From Prostheceraeus crozeri (lineage: Eukaryota > Platyhelminthes > Polycladida > Euryleptidae), in contig CAJQUW010007770.1 in the NCBI GenBank assembly GCA_907163375.1, positions 1-64,000 of the forward strand: a stretch of DNA of 64,000 nucleotides, written 5' to 3'. The position numbers and the translations under genes are program-made. Shown piece after piece: positions 46,000 through 57,849 of this stretch. The notes beneath the pieces were generated by a model. The model was not told where the DNA came from. It ran no database searches and saw only the letters and a list, made by a program, of their open reading frames with translations. Position 1 is the first letter of the stretch. Every line of letters starts with the position of its first letter.

Positions 46000-47453
46000 G
46001 GAAGATGTGTATCCTCAGCGAAGATGTCGGACAATAGGCCAGAAGCTAGAGGTTATCATAGATATTCTTTTACTCATCACAGATATCTTTAGAGACCAAA
46101 TATCTCACGAATTTACAGTCTTTATGTCTTCCAATATGGTCGCTCATGAATGCTGCGTGGACTGTGTGCTTATACGTGAACGTATTTTTCCAACAAGATG
46201 GAAATTTAGCCACATTGCCCCAATACCAAAATCAGGGAAATTCGATATGAGCAATATTCGGCCGATATCACTCTTGCCGCTTCCAGGTAAGCTGCTTGAG
46301 TATTTTGTCCTGAGTGGAACAGTAAAGAGCAATCTCATCAATTCTTTTGGCAATAATCAATTTGGTGGAAGACCAGGCTCATCAACTACTGCCGCACTAA
46401 TCAAACTCATGGATGATGCAACGCTACTTCTAGACCGACATGATATTGGTGGTTTGCATATTATTTCATATGATTTCAAAAAAGCGTTTGACAAATTGAG
46501 ACATGACATCATTATCCAGAAATTGTCAGAAACCAACGTTCCTCGAGGTTTTCTACATCTTACTTACAGCTACTTGGAAGATCGTAAACAAGCCGCAAGG
46601 ATTGGAGATAACATCAGCACAACCACGAACATTCTGTCAGGTGTACCGCAAGGATCTCTTATTGGCTCTTACTTGTATTGTGTGGTCGCAGTATCTCAAA
46701 TACCTGTTCATCACTCAACCCGGATGATCAAGTATATTGATGACGTGACTTTATGCATCCCGATTTTTAAAACTCAAGTTTGTTCCAATGTATCTGAAGA
46801 ACATGCGAACATAAGCAGCTGGTCACTGGCAAACGGACTCTCTCTGAACTATGACAAATGCAAGTCCCTCTTCATTCGTAAAGTGCCTAGTTGTTTGCCT
46901 ACACTATTGAATAATGTCAAGGATGTCGATGAAATGCGTATCTTGGGAGTTATACTCAACAGCCAATTGAGATGGGACAGTCACATTACCAAGCAGATTA
47001 GGACCGCAAGTCAGCGTATGTATGGGTTGAGAATTCTGAAGCCTCTGGTACCACCTTCTTCCCTCGCAGCTATCTACCATTCTCTCATCCGAAGTTTGTT
47101 CGAATATGCATCGAGTGTCTTTATTCAATTGCCTGCCCATCTCGAATCTCGTTTGAATCGTTTTCAAAACCGAATCCATAAAATGGTATGTTCGCTGGTA
47201 CTTTCGAGGTACAGATTGCCCTTGCAGCAAGTTTCCACCACTCAAGCGTCGACGTGAAGAAGCTGCTGTCAAACTCTTCCATCTCTCTTCGAAGAACGAG
47301 AATCATATTCTCCACGGCATTATGCCAGACATCTCATGTCGATCCGGTCGTTATCTTCAACCCTACAGTGCAACATCTAGACGTTTTAATTCATTTGTAC
47401 CTTATACGTGTACATGTGCATTATTTGAAGGCATTCTTGTTCAGTAGAACTTT
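46000..47453 (+). pseudogene. Jockey/CR1-like LINE reverse transcriptase, 5'-truncated
   Basis: A non-LTR retrotransposon polymerase. Conserved blocks appear in order: IAPIPKSGKFDMSNIRPISL, NNQFGGRPGSSTTAALIKL, ISYDFKKAFDKLRHD (first catalytic aspartate), LSGVPQGSLIGSYLY, MIKYIDDVTLC (catalytic YIDD) and EMRILGVILNSQLRW. The thumb region SLIRSLFEYASSVFIQLP follows. One frameshift near 47225 moves the reading to FPPLKRRREEAAVKLFHLSS, ending at TAG about 47446-47448. The AP-endonuclease domain and ORF1 are missing. The frame opens upstream at 45923, but those codons are simple repeat. It is distinct from the LINE at 34505-35545. Confidence 0.85.
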
Positions 47454-47652
47454 GCTTTCTTATTTCTATTTTCTGATATTTTATTGAAGTATACCCAAGT
47501 ACCCAAGTGTACTATATGCCTATAGGACTAAGTACTCTTTCATACTATACTCGTACATGTAATATATCAATCGTCCATTGTTTCCAAAGTGTATTCATCA
47601 AGTGTTTTGTCAATGATTTTCATTCTCAATATAGATCATCTACTTCTAAGGC
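47454..47652. other. Spacer between the LINE and the Penelope-type fragment
   Basis: Short AT-rich segment with no frame of note. Confidence 0.35.
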
Positions 47653-47979
47653 ATGTTGAAGGAGATGGTCGTTTTCGAAAGAGACCATTGGTTCGATGTA
47701 TCAATCAAATGTGGTCATAATTGTGATTTCTCTTATGTTGGTGAATCTTCCAGAACTTTAGAGAAACGGGAAAAGGAACATTCTCGTTTGATGCGGGAAT
47801 GGGATGTGGACAAATCCGAATTGGCCAAGCACGCGACGGTTAGTGGATTCCATGAAGGTTGTAGATCAAGAGTGTTGCTGGAAAGACGCATTGTCAAAGA
47901 ATCTTTGCGGACAAGGAAACTTAAATCACGCAATCGGACTGAAATTGATCTTGGTTCCTTTTACGATGGTATCATCTAG
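47653..47979 (+). pseudogene. Penelope-like retroelement fragment, GIY-YIG endonuclease region
   Basis: The frame contains KCGHNCDFSYVGESSRTLEKR followed by EHSRLMREWDVDKSELAKHA and RRIVKESLRTRKLKSRNRTE. The spacing of FSYVGE, R-x-x-E-H and S-x-L-A-x-H is that of the GIY-YIG nuclease at the C-terminus of Penelope-like elements, which cuts the target during retroposition. Only this terminal region is seen; no reverse transcriptase of the same element lies next to it. It is a fossil fragment. Confidence 0.7.
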
Positions 47980-48828
47980 TTGTTTGATAAACATATATTT
48001 TAGCTTAGATGACTTGTGCTTTTAGTTTATATGCTAGTAATGTCTCATGTACGGTATTTTTATCTTTATTATCCAAATGCATTTTGTAGCGCTCTATGTA
48101 GATATTCATGTCTGGAACTTCATGCGTATAGTACTGATCTACATTTGATTAATGCTGACCGCGATAAGTAAACACAGAGGACATTCGCTTGATAATGGTC
48201 TGTGGTACTGGCTGAAAGCGCTCGTAAAGAAAATTTAGTTTTCGATTATCTTCATCAGATACCTGGATCATTCTTCGAATAATTAAAGGATGGCCAATTG
48301 CTCTAATTTATTTTCACAATGTAATGGATCGAAATTTTAAATGAAAGATTCCTCCTCATATGGACATTCATCAAACTGAAATATTCCAACGAGAGTTTGT
48401 TCTGGGCTCAGATCTCCTGACCTCAGTGGAATTGGGAACTATTGGTCACTTTATGAAAGACAAAGTAGCATCTCATCGCCCAACGCCCGAGATTGATTTG
48501 ATAAACGTTAGTAGGACTCCACGAGCCGAGGAAATCACAGCAGAATTCTGCCGAATCCTTGTTTTTAGTTGCTTACACTAGACAGAATGGAAGCTGTCCC
48601 AAAACAAAGGATGTTCACCCAAATTTTGAATGCACATTAATTCAACGAATAAACTAACAAATTGAGTGAAATTCAAAATTTAGAATTAAATATATGTTGA
48701 TGATGACAATTGAGTTCTGAAAAGTTAAACATTCTTTACATTCCTATGTTCAATATGTAGGTGGGCTTAAGTTTCTGGTCACGATAATCGAGCGCTAGGT
48801 CAAAGTTATAAATGCCCATGCAAAGCGC
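47980..48828. other. Stretch without a recognised gene
   Basis: A 73-codon frame at 48360-48581 (DLINVSRTPRAEEITAEF) has no recognised family. Nothing else is supported. Confidence 0.35.
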
Positions 48829-48883
48829 ATGTTTGGGGTGTTCCGAAATTACGCGTGAATCACGCGTGGCATGTCACCTAGTG
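48829..48883. repeat. CACTA-ended element, right-end fragment (copy C)
   Basis: ATGTTTGGGGTGTTCC, then ACGCGTGAATCACGCGTGG and CATGTCACCTAGTG match the end of the 474-bp elements at 14665-15138 and 24223-24696. Only about 55 bp remain, and the other end is not nearby. Confidence 0.75.
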
Positions 48884-49718
48884 TGTTGTGAAGGTGAACC
48901 AGGCCGGCAAACGGTTTCACTGGTTATATACTAACCTCCTTCTCACTGAGATGAGGGCTTTATTGTTATTTGTAAAGATCCGTCGAAGACAGTGGAAGTC
49001 TAGCATGTGGAGATAGAGAAACTCTCAGTCTTTGAATATTGCATGGTCTTTAGTTTTCGAATATACAACGTTTATTGATGTAATCGAAACGTGCTACTAA
49101 AATTAACCCACGCCCCGCCTGGCGAATTTTTTTGAATATCTTTTAAACCAAGCAAGCTGTGGCCATCAGATTTCTAGTAGCATACTTCCTACGTATGATG
49201 CAACTTTTGACGGAAGGACAATGATTTTGGCGTGAGACTAGATTTGAATGATTTCGGTATATATTCACTTCTAATGTAATATTGCGGTATCAATTCTTGA
49301 TAAAATATGTTGAGACTACAAAAAAAAAGATTCTTCCTATTTATATAGAAACATTCACAAGTGCAAAATCTTTGAATTTGAAATTACATGCTTTTTTTAT
49401 ATGCATGTTTGAAATAATTTTAGTACTTTTTAGATCTGCATTTTGCAATTTTGCGATCAAATTGCTTTAAGCTTCATAGTCTCAATAAAAGTCATCGATT
49501 TGGGATGTTTCTTCACCTGCACAAACTAAATAGGCTGCTAAAATGTGCAATTGTAGTGATAATTGAGCTGAACTAAAAGTTTGAACTATTTGACCTTTGA
49601 CCTTCACCATAGCCCAGGGATATCCTTAGAAATAAAAGTAATGCAGTTTTTTCGGAATCCCGATTCAATGCGTATTCGATTGATGTGCGGTTTGACAGAA
49701 TTTGTGCAATAGTTAATG
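48884..49718. other. Stretch without a recognised gene
   Basis: AT-rich; no motif or repeat that I can bound. Confidence 0.35.
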
Positions 49719-50246
49719 CACAGAATTAAATAGTTTGTTTATCTGCTTCGGTTTGCTAGATGTGTAATTAATTCGAAATCAACGGCACCTCCAGGAATTT
49801 ATTAAGTGGGCAAAAAGGAATCCCTAATACCTTACAGAGATAGGAAAAAAGTCGTGCGTCGCTTGCAGATTGATGTCAGTTCAAGCAAAATCCTTTGATT
49901 GCCACCATTCCTTCAGACTTGAAGAATTCAGATCATTGCGCACAAGTTTTCTTCATAATGTTGGCCCTTCCGATCATTATTAAAAAAAGTAGCAGGCGCA
50001 CGAAAATTAGTTCACTTGATGATCTCACCATCGTCTTCACACCATTCCTTACTGCATTATTGCATACGCTGAATCGAATGTTAGCTGGATCACGTGTGAT
50101 GTTGTTTGTGCGAAGTGATATCACAGCACGCACGCATCTCTCACTGGCTCTGGGGTCCTCTGCTGACAGCTTATTGTTTGCCATTTCCAATAGCATGCGA
50201 TACACAAATAATCCATTCAAGAAGGAGCAAGTTGTCTAATTCTGTG
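49719..50246 (-). mobile_element. Non-autonomous hAT-like element, CACAGAATTAGA family, copy 2
   Basis: 528 bp, inverted relative to copy 1 (20721-21242), with ends CACAGAATTAAA and TCTAATTCTGTG. The target duplication is no longer visible. The third containing CTTTTTGCCCACTTAATAAA is well conserved and the middle is strongly diverged. A 95-codon frame on the minus strand (49933-50220) ends in RLLLFLIMIGRANIMKKTCAQ, matching the end of the frame in copy 1 (RLLTFLKMIGGPNIIEKTFAQ). Confidence 0.7.
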
Positions 50247-51168
50247 ACGTGCCATTTCGATATTAAGACTACATATAGCCGTTCCTTTCTAGGAAACCGA
50301 AGCGCGCGCAGATGAATTTAATTCTGTGGGTACAATAGTTTGGGAGATCAGGAGGTGTCGCATTCGGAAAAACACCCCAATGGGGCGAGGGTTAAGTTTT
50401 GACAACGGCGTCGCTTCTGCATCCTTCATAAGCGTTCAATGACATTTGCAGCCGAACTCACCCGCTTTATTAAATCTGCAAACAACTCCCATCCTCATCT
50501 TGCAGGAAATATCATTCCAGAATTCTGATTTCCAGTTCATCATTGCACATTTCTGCAATCCATGCATGTCATTTGGCTGATTTTTGTCCCAATTTCTGCA
50601 ATTCGAATCAATGCGTCATTCATTGAACAGCAGGTGAATCTTACAGCACATTTTCACTATGCGTGCAGCTTGTATAGCCTTTGTCAACACAACAACGTGA
50701 TTAATAAAGCTATTTTCACTAAACCGAAAGAACATCGGATGCTCATGTATTGTCGGGTATGGCAGAGAACTAAGTTGTAACTGAACAACATCGGCATGTA
50801 CGTGTGTGGCTCGACTGGTTTCTCTCACTTGAGCTCTTAGGGACAAGTTTTATTTATCTTATAAGATATATCTTATCTTTATCTTATAATCCTATAGGAT
50901 TAGTTTTATGGGACAAGCTTCTGGAACCAAGTTCCTTCTAATATTCGGAAACTTCCTCCCCGATCGGAGACGGTTCGGACTTACTTGCTATCGTATATCC
51001 GGAAGAAAAGTGGAATAACTTAATTTCTTGTATTTTCTTTACTTCATTACTTGAAAACTTGTAAATTTAGTCACATGCATGTCACATGTCGTGAATATAA
51101 TTATAATTGAACTAGGTTTTCAAGCCATCTCCTCTTCACGTGTTGCAACTCGTGCAAGTTGCTCATAG
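50247..51168. other. Stretch without a recognised gene
   Basis: Contains a (TCTTA)n-like run at about 50852-50892. No gene is supported. Confidence 0.35.
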
Positions 51169-52040
51169 GTAGGGCATTTTTTTATGACATGTCATGTTTT
51201 TAGGGTGAGGAAATATTGTCATATTTCCTGTGTCTCATCATGTGTAGTCATATTTTGGTCATTTTGCTGTAGTTTTAGACTGTTAGAGTTGTCAGGAAGT
51301 AGATATAGAAATGACCGATGTTTGCAGAATGACGCAATATTGGTCTTCTCAGCAGCGGGATGCAGTTTGAGGACAGTTCCAATGCATGTATTGCCTACAC
51401 TGTAAACTGTCACCTCCTAAAATCGAAGAATTCTTCATCCTAAAGCGCGAAACACTAGACTTTTAGGAGGTTGCGTGAAATAGAATGTTGACATCCTAAA
51501 GAGAACAATAACATTAGTGCGCTAGCCCCCTAAAACGCTTTGTTTTAGGATTTTTTTGTTAGTTAGTGTTCCGCTTTAGTGTGTGATTTAGGAGGTGCTG
51601 GTTTAGAGTGTACAAATATGAATATTATCGGCGGCGCCAGGATTGGCTCGTCTGTGGTCTGCCCGCCCTTGTCAGCCAACCGCTACTTCGGTAGAGCGTT
51701 CTTCTCCATGTTGAAGATGCTATGCAAAGACTGACCTTTTTTGACATCAAATGAAGTAAATTGCTGTTTTGCACAACAAGCTGTAAATGAATACATTTTG
51801 GTAGAAGCTTGAATAAATCGTTTTATTTGTCTTAAATTGAACTTTTTAACTCTTTGCTTGAAAATGGAAACTTAATTTTTGCTATATTTTAAGATTTTTA
51901 CATCTTGTCAAAACTACAATTTACGATTTTTAGGTAATATTTTGGTCACATTTTGAGTTTTTTAGGTCATTTTTAGGTTATATTTTAAGCTTTCTTAGGT
52001 CAAGTTCTTCGATTTTGAGGTCATAAAAAAATTGCCCTAC
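51169..52040. mobile_element. Inverted-ended element, GTAGGGCATTTTTTTATGAC
   Basis: The left end GTAGGGCATTTTTTTATGAC faces the complement of GTAGGGCAATTTTTTTATGAC on the right. The right half is full of TTTTAGGTCAT-type repeats, and related ATTTTGGTCATTTTG words lie in the left half. A TA-flanked MITE (51398-51610) sits inside. No target duplication or coding part was found; superfamily unknown. Confidence 0.55.
51398..51610. mobile_element. TA-flanked MITE, CACTGTAAAC ends
   Basis: 213 bp with TA at 51396-51397 and 51611-51612. The left end is CACTGTAAACTGTCACCTCC; the right end is the complement of CACTCTAAACCAGCACCTCC. Inner words CCTAAAGCG and CTTTAGT recur in opposite orientation. The TA duplication fits Tc1/mariner mobilisation. 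The first 13 bases match the element at 32213-32920. Confidence 0.75.
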
Positions 52041-52206
52041 TTTTAAAGTTGGGAGGAGAGGTAGTTGGAAGCTCCAGTTAGGAATCAGATGCATCAAGTA
52101 AAAGCATTGTATTATGGAAAACTTGTGATACAGTGATAAGCTAATTACATGTATCTATGAATTGCACTGTAGACATTTTCAATATCAGCAAGAGTCCTTT
52201 TAAGTA

Positions 52207-52674
52207 ATGCATCTTCCTGTTGCCCACTCCATCTACTCTCAAAGGATGTTCTTTGGATACTCCTCTATGTGGATATGCATGAGCTCTTTCTTGGAGGTTG
52301 CTGCTCAGAGAGATCACGCTTCTGACGACAGTCTGAATCTTATCTTCAAATCTTGCTCTGTCGATAAAGGCGTACTCCGGATGTTATTCTATCTGTTACG
52401 ATATATAGCAGTTATGGTGGAAGAGAAGTCATCCGACCTGACTATTGACAGTGAAAGTTGCTTCGTTAGGTCGCGAGAGCATCTTGTTCCACACAGCAGA
52501 AACCCCATCTATACAGGGCTCTGTAGCGCTGATTCGACCTACTCCGTAACTTCAAAAGTAAAACTCCGAATCACATGGAATTCATGGATCAACATATTTC
52601 GGTTGAGAAGGTGGCATCCGTTTTCTCCAACTCTCTCATGTGTAGCAAAAAATAGCAATTCAAAAGCTACTTGA
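52207..52674 (+). other. Unassigned 155-codon open frame
   Basis: A frame this long is rare by chance in DNA this AT-rich. It reads MHLPVAHSIYSQRMFFGYSS near its start and LCSADSTYSVTSKVKLRITW near its end. I recognise no domain. The minus strand of the same DNA also has sizeable open pieces, so the plus-strand frame could be a shadow of an old transposon gene on the other strand. I leave it unassigned. Confidence 0.25.
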
Positions 52675-53062
52675 CCGATTTTTGAGAGCTTTGCGGATTC
52701 ACCAGATTTTAGCTAGAAATCTCCGCTATGATTGATATTTATGATGACAAACCAGCTAATGTACTGAGAAGCTACCTATGAATATAAAGAGACTGATAGT
52801 TTTGATTTTACAAGGAATACAACTCAAATATACGCATGTGAAATTTGGAAGATATTCATTTCAAAGCAGGCACTTAAATTCATCTGTGAAATATTGTTCT
52901 ACAGTTCTAAAATGACTACTTAATGAGGATGCATGTGCTAAGAGTTTCAATAACTATTATCCACATAACATTTAAATTTCTAACACTAAATGCGACATGT
53001 ATGATGCAATGAAGGATCACTGTGATTGAAAGCTTCTGTATTCACTAATTAGCATGACTTAC

Positions 53063-53312
53063 GTGTAATTTGAATTTCCGTAAAGCCATTTGAATTTACC
53101 AGCTGAATTTCTTTTGTATCCAATGTATGCCAAACATCGAGAATTCATCCCACAAAGCCGGCAATTTTGGTGTTGGTTCTTTTGTGTAATACTCTTTATC
53201 GTGTTTTCATCCTCCGCATTTTCAATAGTAGCGAGCCATCCACCCACATGTTTACAGAAAGAAACCGCCTCGTCAAAATTGTATGCGCCGTTGTAAAACT
53301 GAAACTTTTGAA
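53063..53312 (-). CDS. C-type lectin domain exon
   Basis: Minus strand. The exon is bounded by TTTGTGTTTTCAG before 53312 and GTAAGT from 53062 downward, so both splice sites are strong. It is 250 bp, entering in phase 1 and leaving in phase 2. It encodes the first two thirds of a C-type lectin-like fold: FQFYNGAYNFDEAVSFCKHVG, then GWLATIENAEDENTIKSI, an unusual CRLCGMNSRC loop, and AYIGYKRNSAGKFKWLYGNS in place of the usual WIGL ... F-x-W block. The calcium-binding EPN/WND part would be in the next exon, not found. Such domains sit in secreted or membrane proteins that bind carbohydrate or protein. The full gene structure cannot be read from this window. Confidence 0.82.
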
Positions 53313-56300
53313 CTGAAAACACAAATACAATTTCATAACTGTGCAATGCACGGCGAGAATCAGTTACGCATGATTTGCTTCTGGTAAAATACATGTAATG
53401 CTTGATCAATTAAAATACGCATGTTGTTATCAAGTAAATCCAAGTACTGCAAAATAAATTTCAAGCTAAAATTCACCTCAAAATTGTTAATGATTGACAA
53501 AAGCAAAAGGGCAACTTCTTTTTGTTTAGGTCCACCTAGTTCCATCGAATTTTGAAGACGCTTGACGCCGAAGAACTATTTTGTTTGTACACTGACTTTA
53601 GTAAAAGTTTGAAATAATGAAGATGGGCAGGACATTTTTTGTTACCGTGGTAGGAGCCCAAAAACTTTTGATGGTTAGCTCAATATCTTTATTTGCCCGA
53701 GTACTTTCACAATACAACGTACTGCATTCTCAAGGGCCTGACAATCAATGCCAACGAGAGACACATCGTGAACAACGCAGAGTGAACAACTATCACAGAA
53801 ACAGTACGCAAGAACTAAGAATTGCTAGACGAAGTAAAAGTCAAAGGCATATCACTATCTACTGCTAAAAACATTCAAGATGCTTGATAATAAGACAAAT
53901 GAAGTCAAGGAAAGGAAAATCACAGCACCATGTTAACATAGAATAGATCAAAGCAAAAAGGACCAAGAATCACTCAGACTGAAATTCACTTTTTAGTAAA
54001 AGTTCGACCTAAAAAGAAAGGGGAGTTACATTTTGCCTTTATGAATATTAATACGATCTCCCTTCGTTTGGTCAACTGTGCAGATGACAAAATCTGTCAA
54101 AGATCCCTTTTCTATCAGTTATACTTTGAATCACTGAGAGGTCAAATTTGTGACTTATTTTGAAAGGTTCATTTTTCAAAATCTGAAAATTGCCACCTTT
54201 TTATTTTCTGGTAGTCATCGAAAAGAGCACTGAAAATGCAGATGTTATGTGAATATTGATAAATGAAATTTTTATCGTCGGGGAACATGGTGAAAAATAT
54301 GCATAAACTATCATGGGGTGGAGAATACCGCACAAATTACACAGACCGTTAAATGCATAAAATGAATAAGGCTAAGTGATTTTGAAAAAAGTATACGCCT
54401 GAAGAAAGTTACTTACAAAAATTTTGGAATTTGAAAAGTTTTTGATTTTCCATTAGCGATGGTTGAATGAAAAGGGACATAAAAAATGTTATCGCTATCC
54501 CTAGCTCCATTGTTGACTGAATTCCGGTCGCAGTTTTCCGTACGGTACACCTGCACAATATTGCTAAATCTCCAAATTAATTTCCCTTAAACGCATGCTA
54601 AAAAAGTACTGAGCTTGATATTCCAAAAACTGTCTCTGTAGAATTTTGTATGCGACGTAATTGCAGATAAGAATAGATGTCCATGCGTCTACATAAATCC
54701 TATGATTCATCACTAATGACAACCAGATGTCATAATTTTAATTTAGACATGGATAGATCGATAGATGTAGTCAAGTTCCATCATAGAAGTGGATAATAGT
54801 ACACTAGAATGGAAGTTCGATATCTTGCCTATGTGCAATGATGCATGGACTTCTATAATATAGCATCTGGACAGATATCTAAAATAGCACGTATACGAGA
54901 TGAGGCTGATATTGTATTTCATATTGGTGCATTTAAGCATGTATCGGTTGATTAATTTTCGTGATAATGTGTAACTATATCTGGAAGATCATACCGATTT
55001 ACATCAATTATGAAGTATAATAATATACAAGTCTCCTTTTCAGTCTGACTTTGCCCATTGGTGAGACTGATAAGAATTTTCAGTCGACTTTTGCACATTG
55101 GCAAATGAGCTATCTGAGGAAACTTTTTCATGTATCAATCAATGTCATTCACATAGATCTGCTGGCTACTATTTTTTTAATTAAATAAAACATTGGAGTG
55201 CTATTTACAGAAATTATTTACGAACACGCAAGATTTTAAAAGAGTTAATCAATAATTAAAGTCAAATAATTAATCCTTTGGAAACAAACTGGCATTTCAG
55301 GTTTACACTTTTACAAATAATAGGTCATATCTTCCCTTTTCCAAGTGAAGCAGCACATCAAATAACACAAAGTGCTACGTTGATCTGTGGATTGGTTATT
55401 GGTTTTGGTTTTACTTCCTGAAATGACTTTATTCATTCGGGAGCTTTCGAAGAACCAACACCAAAGAAAACACTACATCTGTTTGTTGCTTTGCCTTTAA
55501 TGCCATAGTGGCGCAAAGAAGCTCAGAATATTGATGCAACATGCACCAGGATAGAATCGAAGTCTTTATTTTATGAATATTATTCAGAAATAGCCATATC
55601 CATACAAGGTGCTCATTTCGATTGTATGATAGAAGATAATGCAATAGCACTGCAAACTTGTATTATTTTTGCATCACCTAATGAAATTTCATGATCCATC
55701 CTATGAGATATGCATTATCCATACAGGGTCTAAAATCACTGTGTAAAATAAGATAAAAAAGTTCATGATCTTTATTGTGTTGAATTTTTTGATCATTGCA
55801 AGGATGAGTTCAGGAGAATATACTCGTCTGTAACTTTGCAATCAGATTTCTGTCGCTCCGAAATTCAAAAAAGTACGAGTATAGTCTTACTCGTATTCAC
55901 ACATTTTCTACTTTAATTTGAGGCGACGAACGAAGTCAGTTTTCATTTCACATTTGAGGTCTATGCTTCCATATCGATTGAAATTTCTTCTTCTTCTTCT
56001 TGAGGAAGACAATTGTGAAAATGTATTAACTTTGCTACCAAAGAAGAGTAATTTTGGTTTGGTCGTCGGCGTAAATCACATTGTTCTTTATGGATAGATT
56101 CTGTGTCTTATTTTTCAAAGATAAGCAATGAAATGTAGGTGGAAAGTCTTTAAATTTACTGTCATTCTTATACCGGTACACAAACACAGAGCATGTGCTC
56201 AGCATTTTCCTTTCTCCACAAACATCGCTGATGATTTGAAAAACACTAATTAGCAACGCCCGCGGAGCAAGAATAACAAGAATACAATGCACATAACTTC

Positions 56301-57303
56301 TGTATGAATGACATCGATTCAAATAGTCAGCCTCATTTCGTATAGAATGGTCAATGATATCTCTTCAGATTTCTGTCCAGATGCTATATTGTAGAAGTCC
56401 ATGAATGATGGCACATGGAAAAATCTATGGTTTGTAGATCTGCTTCGATCTAAAACATCGTATCATAGTCAAGCTATTTGCCAAGTTGGTTGTAGAAGTT
56501 GTTGACAGTAAATTGCAGGATTTTCATGAAGAGAACTTTAAGTCGGATGGCAGCATTGTTTCATGTGAATTAGCGTACTACCGGTATTCCATGGATTAAT
56601 ATACTGTGTCTATTTGTGGCAGTAATTGACAACTATTTTTCAATACTGGAATACGAATCTAAAATTGGTTCAGAGACATAATCGAATGTGGTCGGTTTAC
56701 TTGTTGTAAGAATATCTCAAGAATTCAAAGATAAAAATTCTAATTATTGGATAATTTCTCTTTCTAGCGGTTAAGTAACCTAGCGCTTTCTGGAATAAAC
56801 ACATTGAAAGCTTCTTTACCGACAGTCATTTATCAGATAAATGAAATGTCGCTGGATCCTTTCAACTAATCAGTAAATAGCTTATGTGATATAGTGTGAT
56901 GATACTTTGGAAGCTCATATTCGAAAGCATGCAAAGGTTTTGAAAATTGTTCAAATATATTGAACAGGGGAACCCTTTTAAGTAAAATGAATACTCTGAG
57001 ATTTCTTCGCCTCTTATTTCAAGCTGGAGCAATGCATGCTCTGTAAATCGACATTACAAGTTGCATATGTGTCTGATTATACTCTTGATTGATTATAGGA
57101 GCGATATTTCAAAATGATGAACGCACAGAACGTTTTAGAGGATTTCCTTCTTTGTCATCCTGTCGTTGGAGTATTTTGTAAATTCACTTTTGCTTTTCTG
57201 TACATGATCTTTGGACTAGGGGCAACAATCCAGATCACAAGTTGACTTGATAATTAAAAATGTCAACCCGAAAACAAGAAAGCCAGTCCGCAAAATTTGC
57301 TTT
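53313..57303. other. Probable intron or intergenic DNA upstream of the lectin exon
   Basis: AT-rich, no recognised coding exon. There is a (TTC)n run at 55986-56002. Frames at 55429-55650 and 56035-56322 on the minus strand have no motif. Earlier exons of the lectin gene may be here but I could not support any. Confidence 0.35.
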
Positions 57304-57391
57304 TTGCCCCAACTAAGTTCCCCCGTCGTGTGCCATAATTTTCATGCAATTTCCATTCTAGGACTTTCTATGGTTTGTTAATTTCTATGAG
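57304..57391. repeat. End fragment of the hAT-like MITE seen at 30238-30493
   Basis: TTGCCCCAACTAAGTTCCCC, then CAATTTCCATTCTAG and TTAATTTCTATGA follow the same order as the minus strand of the MITE end. About 85 bp remain; the other end is absent. Confidence 0.6.
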
Positions 57392-57849
57392 TTCCATGAT
57401 GTAAGCAAGTTCAATGGTTACTACAGCACCATAGATATTGCATGGTGGGCCTCATAGACAACTTTCAATATTCATGGACTGAAAGATTGATTGATGGCCA
57501 TGGTACAGCATGTCTGCATTGAAAGTATAGAATCATAGAATTAGATCTTTCGTGTACTCGCTCTCTCTGAGCTGCAATTGTGTGTGGACCAATTTCTGGG
57601 ACAGATTTCTGGACTCTGCATTCGGAGTGCTCTTGAGAGCACAATATAACGACACGGCGAAATGTATTCGATGCGCTTGCATTGAAGTTAGTTGGCGATC
57701 ACCGCTTCCTGTGCATGTCTCCCATAATTATACAAATGACATAATAATAATAGTAATAATGTGAATGATTGTGTGTGATTGCAGTGTTCGAGAGGCTTGG
57801 TTGAACCAGTTACTTGCTTTCCCCATATATGCTTGGATATCCATATATA

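Noticed and set aside
52207-52674. 155-codon frame as a confirmed gene
   Set aside because: No recognisable domain, and the opposite strand is also partly open; left as unassigned.
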